Assembly: GCF_023065955.2 (NCBI RefSeq)
Contig: NW_026622797.1
Coordinates: 58,339,689-58,403,688, forward strand
Reading direction: 5' to 3'
DNA: 64,000 nucleotides
DNA from: Ursus arctos
Taxonomy: Eukaryota; Chordata; Mammalia; Carnivora; Ursidae
The stretch's first letter is position 1. Every line of letters starts with the position of its first letter. Position numbers and translations under genes: made by a program. The notes under the pieces are model-generated. The model worked only from the letters and a program-made list of their open reading frames with translations. It had not been told where the DNA came from and did not search any database. Shown piece by piece: positions 59,501 through 64,000 of the stretch.

Positions 59501-62500
59501 ACCCCTTCACTTTCAGCCTGTATGAATCTTTAGGTCTGAAGCCAGTCTCTTACAGGCAACATAAAGATGGGTTTTTTTGTTTTTTGTTTTTTGTTTTTTT
59601 TGTTATCCATTGAGTCACTCCATGTCTTTTGACTGGAACATTTAGTCCATTTACATTTGAAGTAATTACTAATAGGTATGGCATCTTGTTGCTTGTTTTC
59701 TGGTTGTCTTTGTAGTTCTCTGTTCTTTTCTTCTTCTCTGGCTCTCTTTCCTTGTGATTGATGACTTTCTTTAGTGTTAGGCTTGGATTCCTTTCTCTTT
59801 ATTTTTTGTGTGTCTATTATAGGGTTTTGGTTTGTGGTTACCATGAGGTTCACATATAATATCCTACTTGTATAGCAGTCTGTTTTAAGTTGATGGTCAT
59901 TTAAGTTCAAACACATTGTAAAAGCACTATATTTTTACTACCCCCTCTATGTTTTTATCTATTTGACACCATATTTTACATATTTTTATTTTGTGTATCT
60001 CTTAACTAATTTTGTGGATATAATTGATTTTACTACTTTTGTCTTTTAACTTTCATACTAGCTTTTATAAATGATTGACATACTACCTTTACTATATGTT
60101 TGCTTTTACCAGTGAAATTTTTTCTTTTATACTCTTCTTACTTTTAATTATGGCCTTTTCTGCTTAGACGTCCCCTTAACATTTCTTGTAGGGCTAGTTT
60201 AGTGATGATGAACTTCTTTTAACTTTTGTTTTTCTGGGAAACTCTTTATCAGTGCTTCAGTTCTGAATGTTAACCTTTCCAGGTAGAGTATTCTTGGTTG
60301 TAGGTTTTTTCTTTTCAGCTCTTTGAATATATCATGCTACTTCTATCTGGCCTGCAAAGTTTCTGCTGAAAAATTAGTTGATAGCCTTATGCCGTTTCCC
60401 TTGCATGTAACTACTTGCTTTGCTTTTGATACTTTTAAGATTCCGTATCCTTAATTTTTGACTTTTTATTATGTATCTTGGTGTGTATTTCCAGGGATTT
60501 ATCTTGTTTGGGGCTGTCTGTGCCTTCTGAACCTGGATGTTTGTTTCCTTCCTCAGATTAGAGATGTTTTCAGCTATAATTTTTTCCAATAAGTTTTCTA
60601 CCCTTCTCTCCTTCCTCTCCTTCTGAGATCTAATGCAAATGCTATTATGCTTGAGGTTGTCCCAGAGGTCCCTTAACCTAGCCTCAGTTTTTTCTCTCTT
60701 CCTTCCTTCCTTCCTTCCTTCCTTCCTTCCTTCCTTCCTTCCGTTCCTGCTTTTGTGCTTTCTACTACCACCCTGTCTTCCAGATTGCTGACCTATTCTT
60801 CTGCATCTTCTAATCTGCTGTTGATTCCCTCTTGTGTAGTTTTCATTTCAGTTATTGTATTCTTCATCTCTCATTGGTTCTTTTTTCTATTTTCCATCTC
60901 TTTTTTGATTAGAACTCTCACTGAGTTCATCCACTCTTCTCAAATCTGGTGAGCATCTTTATTACCATTACTTGAGCTCTTTATCAGGTAGATTGCTTAT
61001 CTCCATTTAGTGTAAGTTTTTTTTTTTTTTTCTGAAGTTTTGGGGGCTCATCTTCCCAGTGCAGGTCCCTGGGACCAGGGGTGCCCAAGGTGGGGCTTGA
61101 TCCCCTGGCTTCTCAGGGTGGACCTCTGCACCTGTGATATCCTTCCCAATTATAGGTTACTGTGCCAGTAACCTGTCACATCTCAGCCCCTCCTACCTTT
61201 TTCCATGTGGCTTTTTCTTTATGTCTTTAGCTGTGGAAGAGCTGTTCTGCCAGTCTTCATTCAGCCAACAGTTATATGTAGTTGTTGCCTTGGCGTCCAT
61301 GGGAGGAGGTGAGCTCCAACTCCACCATCTTCCCCCAAGAATCTGGAGGTCACTTGGTCTTTATGTCAGAGTTGACTAGGCACTTAAGTGGGGCTTAAGG
61401 TCATATCTTTGGATTCCAAGTCTGGTTCTTCCCATTATATTATTATGCTTACATAATTTGGCACAGACTTAGTCCTCTAAAAGTGGTTCCAAATTTTTTT
61501 TCAATAAATCCCCCAAAAGTAGTGTTGTTGTTGTTGTTGTTGTTATTATTATTATTATTATTACTATATTGACTGTTGTTAATGCAGAGGTAACACCCTA
61601 AAGTCAAGAGCTGAAGGAATGAAATGCTTAGTCCTTACCTAAGTGGAGCTTTTTAGAAATACTTTTTCTTTTTACATAAGTTTAGTTTTAGAGAAGATTA
61701 CAAAGATAGGACAGAATGTTCCCATCTATCCTTCCCCTAGTTTCTCCTATTGTTAATATTTCACATAATAAGGATAGGAACTAGGGTGAGGCAAGTGAGG
61801 CATGTAGTGCACAAAACTGAAGGAGACATTTGGGCGTAGGTGCCAACGCTGCATTTGCACACTCCAGAGAGTGAGTGCTTCCTTCAGTTTTGTTCCTTAG
61901 GCACCTCACTTAACCTCACCATTGTCCTAGCCCTGTATGTAATCCATTGGACATTTCTCAAAAGTGAGAAATTAATGTTGACATTATACTATTAACTACA
62001 CTACAGACCCTGTTAAATTTCATTAGTGTTTCCACTAATGCCATTTTTCTGTTCAGGATCCATCCCTGGATTCTACGTTGCATTTAGTTGCCATGTCTCC
62101 TTCAGTCTGTAACAGTTTCTTGGTATCCTCTCAAGTGAGTTTTATTAGGCTTATCTTCTATTTTCCAAGCAAAACTCCCTAATTACTGCTTTTGGTGTTG
62201 TGTGTCAGAATGTATGAATGGAGGTTCTTTCACACATATTAGGAATGCTGGGATTATGGAATTTAAAACTAATTTTTGCATTAATGGAAAGCCTATTGAG
62301 GAAAGGACCATTGCTCACCACTGTTTCCTTTAGAGTAAGATTTTATAGGACGTAGATTAGGTATTTGTAAGTGATTTTTTTCCCCTAGCTCTATTGAGAT
62401 GTAATTGACATGTAAGTGATTCTTAATAAGATATTTTAGAATACTAGAGTTTTAGAAAAGTTATAGTATGTCACGAAATAATATCTTGTATTTCAGTTTT

Positions 62501-63715
62501 TAATTTAAGGGCATATTGCAGTATTTCTTTCTGGGTTTGGGGTGGTATTGGAGATATATTCTCTCTGTCCCTACACACATACACACACACAGGTAATTAT
62601 TAGAAGGAATCTGGCATTTTATCCCCATTAGGCTGATGAGAATATCTAGAAGAGGGAGGAGACATTAATCTTTGGCATTTGTGGGAGTAAATATAGGAAA
62701 CACCATAAATACAGCCACTAAAAAATGGCAGACTAGGAGCGCCCAGGTGGGTCAGTTGGTTGAGTGTCCGACTCTTGGTTTCGGCTTGGGTCATGATCTC
62801 AGGGTCATGAGATCAAGCCCCATGACTGGGTCCTCACTAAGTGGGGAGTCTGCTGGAAAATTCTCTCCCTCTCTCTTCCCCTTTACTCTTCCCCTCACTT
62901 GTGCTAGCATTCTTGCATGTGTGCTCTCAAATAAATAAATCTTAGAAAAAGAAATGGCAGACTAAATAGTCCCATAAATGGTTTGTATTCATCTACGTGC
63001 TTATCTTGATCTCTTCATATTCTTTATACTAATGAAATCAAAACAAAATAAAAAACATTCAAACCTCAGCCATTAATGTTTTTGTCAGAGAACACTTACT
63101 GGCATTACTCACCTATATAAGATGTGGCGCTGGAGGCTGCACGAAACGAGTTAGACAGACTCCGCACCCAAAGAGAAAGCAGTATTGACACAAGTCAGAC
63201 TGTAAATGTGGACATGTAACAAGGAAGAATAGCTGGATCTCATTTCTATATTTTTATTATTAAAGTATTTGATATGTTCAAAAGCAAGTATATAACATGT
63301 CACAGTAGTATGATTTTAAGAGTTTTGAGCACCGTTGCATAAACCCAGTGAGTACATCTGTAGTAGACTGCCTTTAATAATGAATTTCCCAAAAGAAAAA
63401 ACTATTTTGGTAAATTATACTTTATTTATATTCTTATATCTTAATTGCACTTAAATTATTTGGAAGGAAGGAGGAGGGTGGGGGAAGCCAAGCCTTTACC
63501 TAACTGATACTCCTGACATCTAAAATGGTACTTCTGTGTCGCATATTTTTTTTAGCCTGGTGGTTCTTTATTCATTACTACAATCAACAAAACACAGCTG
63601 TCTTATGCGTTGGGAATTGTCTTTTCAGAGCAAATTGCAGGTATTGTACCGAAAGGTACTCATACATGGGAGAAATTTGTTTCACCCGAAAAGCTAGAGA
63701 GCATTCTGGAGTCAA
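43765..63715 (+). CDS. COQ3: COQ3, mitochondrial ubiquinone biosynthesis O-methyltransferase (5' part, first six coding exons)
   Basis: SAM-dependent methyltransferase that performs the O-methylation steps of coenzyme Q biosynthesis at the matrix side of the inner mitochondrial membrane, in the COQ complex. Exons 43765-43873, 49538-49655, 51928-52080, 53606-53705, 54572-54814 and 63556-63715 join in frame to 294 residues; the human protein is about 369, so about 75 residues lie beyond the window. The N-terminus ([20 protein letters not shown]) is basic with no acidic residue, a plausible mitochondrial presequence. The class I methyltransferase core shows motif [14 protein letters not shown] (148-160), the acidic end of strand 2 IGIDP (170-174), [12 protein letters not shown] (215-226) and [15 protein letters not shown] (240-254). 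The start fits the known protein and has A at -3. Confidence 0.95.
44538..44733 (-). mobile_element. Can-SINE, diverged
   Basis: Reverse: aagatttatttatttttaga, ending gagccacccaggtgctcc; TSD agatactgggagttt / aggcactgggaattt. Confidence 0.85.
46131..46167 (+). repeat. GT microsatellite
   Basis: About 18 uninterrupted tg units, likely length-variable. Confidence 0.95.
46297..46746 (-). mobile_element. MaLR-type LTR (MLT1-like), antisense, split by an L1 tail
   Basis: Reads ctataacaaaataccacaga, ctgggtggtttataaacaac, gctgtgtcctcacatggtag, cacctcccaaaggccccacc and ends atcatagcac. It is interrupted at 46350-46433 by a truncated L1. Confidence 0.75.
46350..46433 (-). mobile_element. 5'-truncated L1 inserted into the LTR
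   Basis: Poly-T then gattttttattatgttagtc, accatacagtacatccccgg: the antisense carnivoran L1 3' end. The host repeat's acagactgggtggtttat is duplicated on both sides (from about 46332 and 46436), so the insertion is clear and recent relative to the LTR. Confidence 0.85.
46780..47285 (+). mobile_element. Old L1-type fragment, sense orientation
   Basis: Reads aacctaaataaatgtccatt, gagatagccatataatgaat, actatgcagctct, matching sense L1 ORF2 3' wording; followed by a 26-base A run. One of the few sense L1 pieces here. Confidence 0.6.
47310..48850 (-). mobile_element. Old L1 3' sequence, antisense
   Basis: Long antisense L1: gaagttgcaaaaataataca, ccatttctataattttacta, tggctattacgaataaagcc, atttgcattcctctaatagt, gttttctattttggattgtg. 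A GT microsatellite (47533-47561) lies inside. Confidence 0.8.
49423..49517 (+). mobile_element. Short tRNA-Lys-type SINE
   Basis: gaggcgcctggctagctcag, ttggttagagcatgtgac (A-box part), ggtcatgaatttgaaccctg (B-box part). It lacks the CT-rich body of the other SINEs and ends 20 bases before COQ3 exon 2. Confidence 0.8.
49538..49655 (+). CDS. COQ3: COQ3 exon 2
   Basis: Acceptor tttattcag, donor gtaagt. Reads [39 protein letters not shown]. Less conserved N-terminal segment, slightly shorter at its start than the human one as I recall it. Confidence 0.88.
50620..51330 (+). mobile_element. Ancient repeat, family not resolved
   Basis: Phrases such as ggacctgtgctagtcactag, ccatggaagtattttaagtg, ccctggctgcattataggga and aagagatgatggtagcttag recur widely in mammalian genomes. 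A related, more diverged copy appears to lie at about 45195-45660. Confidence 0.45.
51335..51500 (+). mobile_element. MIR
   Basis: Reads gggttcaaatcctggctcta, taagcctcacttttcttacc, ctaccttacagagttgccag. Confidence 0.85.
51700..51822 (-). mobile_element. 5'-truncated L1, young
   Basis: Poly-T, ttgttgtattagtcaccata, cagtacatccccagtttttg, ending caatacgtgccc. A 17-base duplication ataagttagaatatctt lies on both sides (51684 and 51823), nearly unchanged, so the insertion is fairly recent. It lies about 100 bases before COQ3 exon 3. Confidence 0.88.
51928..52080 (+). CDS. COQ3: COQ3 exon 3
   Basis: Acceptor cctcttag, donor gtaaca. Reads [50 protein letters not shown]. The FxxLAxxWWDxxGxxxxLHxMNxLR pattern is typical of the UbiG/COQ3 family. 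The donor is duplicated 14 bases downstream. Confidence 0.94.
52071..52098 (+). repeat. 14-base tandem duplication over the COQ3 exon 3 donor
   Basis: catttattaggtaa occurs twice in a row (52071-52084, 52085-52098), giving two identical tattag|gtaaca donors, at 52081 and 52095. Confidence 0.97.
52233..52353 (+). mobile_element. Short tRNA-Lys-type SINE
   Basis: ggggcagctggctggctcag, agagcatgtgactcttaatc, gggtcatgagttcaagcccc, A tail. TSD agaaattaga on both sides. Confidence 0.88.
52563..52663 (+). mobile_element. Short tRNA-Lys-type SINE
   Basis: ggggtacctggctggttgag, tctcagggtcgtaaattcaa, gttgggcgtggaacctgctt, short A tail. Third of this short type within about 3.3 kb. Confidence 0.85.
52757..52919 (-). 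mobile_element. Can-SINE with AT microsatellite in its tail
   Basis: Reverse: ttaagattttatttatttga, ending gagccaccaagtgcccca. Flanking atataacattcattt / atataacatttatct is the TSD, which places the (TA)-rich tract 52700-52756 inside the element's tail. Confidence 0.87.
53606..53705 (+). CDS. COQ3: COQ3 exon 4 (SAM motif I)
   Basis: Acceptor tttaaaaaag (poor pyrimidine tract), donor gtaagt. Reads [20 protein letters not shown] then [19 protein letters not shown] is the SAM-binding glycine loop. Ends at phase 0. Confidence 0.94.
54572..54814 (+). CDS. COQ3: COQ3 exon 5
   Basis: Acceptor ttatcccattag, donor gtaaga, 81 whole codons. Reads [20 protein letters not shown], then [20 protein letters not shown] and [20 protein letters not shown]. 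Asp of GIDP is expected to bind the SAM ribose. Confidence 0.95.
55420..55599 (-). mobile_element. Can-SINE inside the L1 A tail
   Basis: Reverse: ttaagatttatttatttatt, gagatcacgacctgagctga, ending ccatgcaggcacccc. T-rich L1-tail sequence lies on both sides. Confidence 0.88.
56089..56114 (+). repeat. GT microsatellite within the L1
   Basis: About 12 tgtg units inside L1 3' sequence. Confidence 0.9.
58850..59043 (+). mobile_element. Can-SINE inserted into the L1
   Basis: Head ggggcaccagggtggcttag, tail agataaataaatagaatctt; TSD ttattgattctt on both sides. Must be younger than the L1. Confidence 0.9.
60698..60742 (+). repeat. (TTCC)n microsatellite within the L1
   Basis: About 11 uninterrupted ttcc units near the ORF1 end of the antisense L1. 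Confidence 0.95.
61521..61563 (+). repeat. (TTG)n(TTA)n trinucleotide microsatellite
   Basis: About seven ttg units followed by about six tta units. Confidence 0.9.
61680..62140 (-). mobile_element. Old L1 3' fragment, antisense, carrying a MITE
   Basis: Reads agagaagattacaaagatag, gttcccatctatccttcccc, and after the insertion gaaattaatgttgacattat, ggatccatccctggattcta. The two sides are continuous L1M-type sequence. Confidence 0.6.
61770..61935. mobile_element. Palindromic hAT-like MITE
   Basis: Imperfect inverted arms: aactagggtgaggcaagtga plus aaaactgaagga on the left mirror tccttcagtttt and tcacttaacctcaccat on the right. The ends are taggaac / gtcctagccctg. Flanked by cacataat / tatgtaat, an 8-base TSD with 6 matches, as hAT transposons make. 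Confidence 0.7.
62736..62950 (+). mobile_element. Can-SINE (SINEC)
   Basis: Head ggagcgcccaggtgggtcag, tail tcaaataaataaatcttaga; TSD aaaatggcagacta / gaaatggcagacta. Confidence 0.9.
63121..63219 (+). other. CpG-rich, coding-like fragment in COQ3 intron 5
   Basis: One frame reads [20 protein letters not shown] and then a Ser/Thr/Val-rich end to TAA at 63217. It has a run of CpGs (gcgctgg, cacgaaacgag, ctccgcacc) unlike its surroundings and helix-like composition. A stop codon lies directly upstream in frame and the flanking splice signals are weak. It could be a degraded pseudogene piece; I do not recognise a parent gene. Confidence 0.3.
63556..63715 (+). CDS. COQ3: COQ3 exon 6
   Basis: Acceptor atatttttttttag, donor gtaagt. 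Reads [20 protein letters not shown], then [20 protein letters not shown] and [13 protein letters not shown]. Ends with one base of the next codon; the remaining C-terminal exons are outside the window. Confidence 0.94.
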
Positions 63716-64000
63716 GTAAGTATTAAGAATGTTTCCAGTTTTCACGGCCTTACTGAACTTGTAATGTACCTGTAATTATTAATCACACAACCTGCGCTTA
63801 ACTAAATGGGCCCTTATTCTCTGGATGTTGGTTTCAACTAGATAATAAACTCTTGAAGTTAGAAGTAGGTATTAGATACCACTTCTTTCTCACCTGTGGC
63901 ACCTAACCTAGGGCCAAGCAAATCACAGATGATCAGTGAATACTTTTTGGCTGCTTAGTCCTCATTTGTTAAAGGATGAGGTGCAAATGTCTATTACTTA

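Larger units (their letters stand above)
55376..61346 (-). mobile_element. Near-complete L1 in COQ3 intron 5, antisense
   Basis: About 5.8 kb of L1 without its two inserted SINEs. The 3' end lies at 55.6 kb (ttgaggtatagttgacacac, caggtgtacaacatagtaat). ORF2 is read in reverse through 56.2-60 kb (ccagaagtggaattactgga, tgatgatcagtgatgttgag). The 5' end is at 61.34 kb, where the minus strand begins gggggaagatggtggag, the usual L1 5' start. A TSD aggtcacttgg[c/t]cttt encloses it (55358 and 61347). All frames are broken, so it is inactive. Confidence 0.85.

Overview
This is a mammalian nuclear DNA window, almost certainly from a carnivoran. It holds many tRNA-Lys-derived SINEs of the Can-SINE (SINEC) type, recognisable by a 'cgcctgggtggc' head, a CT-rich body and an 'aataaataaaatcttt' tail. 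The repeat subtype (gttatgggatcgagcc, then cgctatgagcctgcttc) resembles copies known from bears, giant panda and pinnipeds, so an ursid or other arctoid is my best guess; this is inference from repeat style. Coding sequence occurs only in short exons with GT-AG introns.

Three protein genes lie head to tail on the + strand, in the order USP45 > PNISR > COQ3. From memory this matches the conserved synteny of human 6q16 (minus strand there). (1) 1-8.0 kb: the last four coding exons of USP45, a ubiquitin-specific protease, including the catalytic His box and the stop codon. (2) 15.1-16.45 kb: a CpG island with an ETS/CCAAT/YY1 core promoter, the start of PNISR. Its coding exons run from 26.0 to 39.2 kb, and all 11 could be joined in frame to about 814 residues, ending in a long Arg/Ser-rich exon. 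(3) 43.5-44.2 kb: a second CpG island, the start of COQ3, the mitochondrial ubiquinone-biosynthesis O-methyltransferase. Six coding exons (294 residues) lie in the window; the rest of the gene runs off the right edge.

Most of the remaining sequence is transposon-derived: about 26 SINEC copies on both strands, L1 fragments mostly antisense to the genes, a near-complete 6-kb antisense L1 inside COQ3 intron 5, MaLR-type LTRs, MIRs, a small palindromic hAT-like element, a U2 snRNA retropseudogene and a short retrocopy of an LTR-like transcript end. Many have visible target-site duplications (TSDs). The spaces between genes (8.0-15.1 kb and 39.5-43.5 kb) are AT-rich and show no other gene.

I found no new multi-gene system. 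The most interesting observations are local: a 14-bp tandem duplication that copies the COQ3 exon 3 splice donor and would add an in-frame stop; three SINEs inserted one after another at the same target; a U2/mRNA-tail chimeric retrocopy; an overlapping upstream ORF with a strong Kozak context at COQ3; and a CpG-rich coding-like fragment in COQ3 intron 5.
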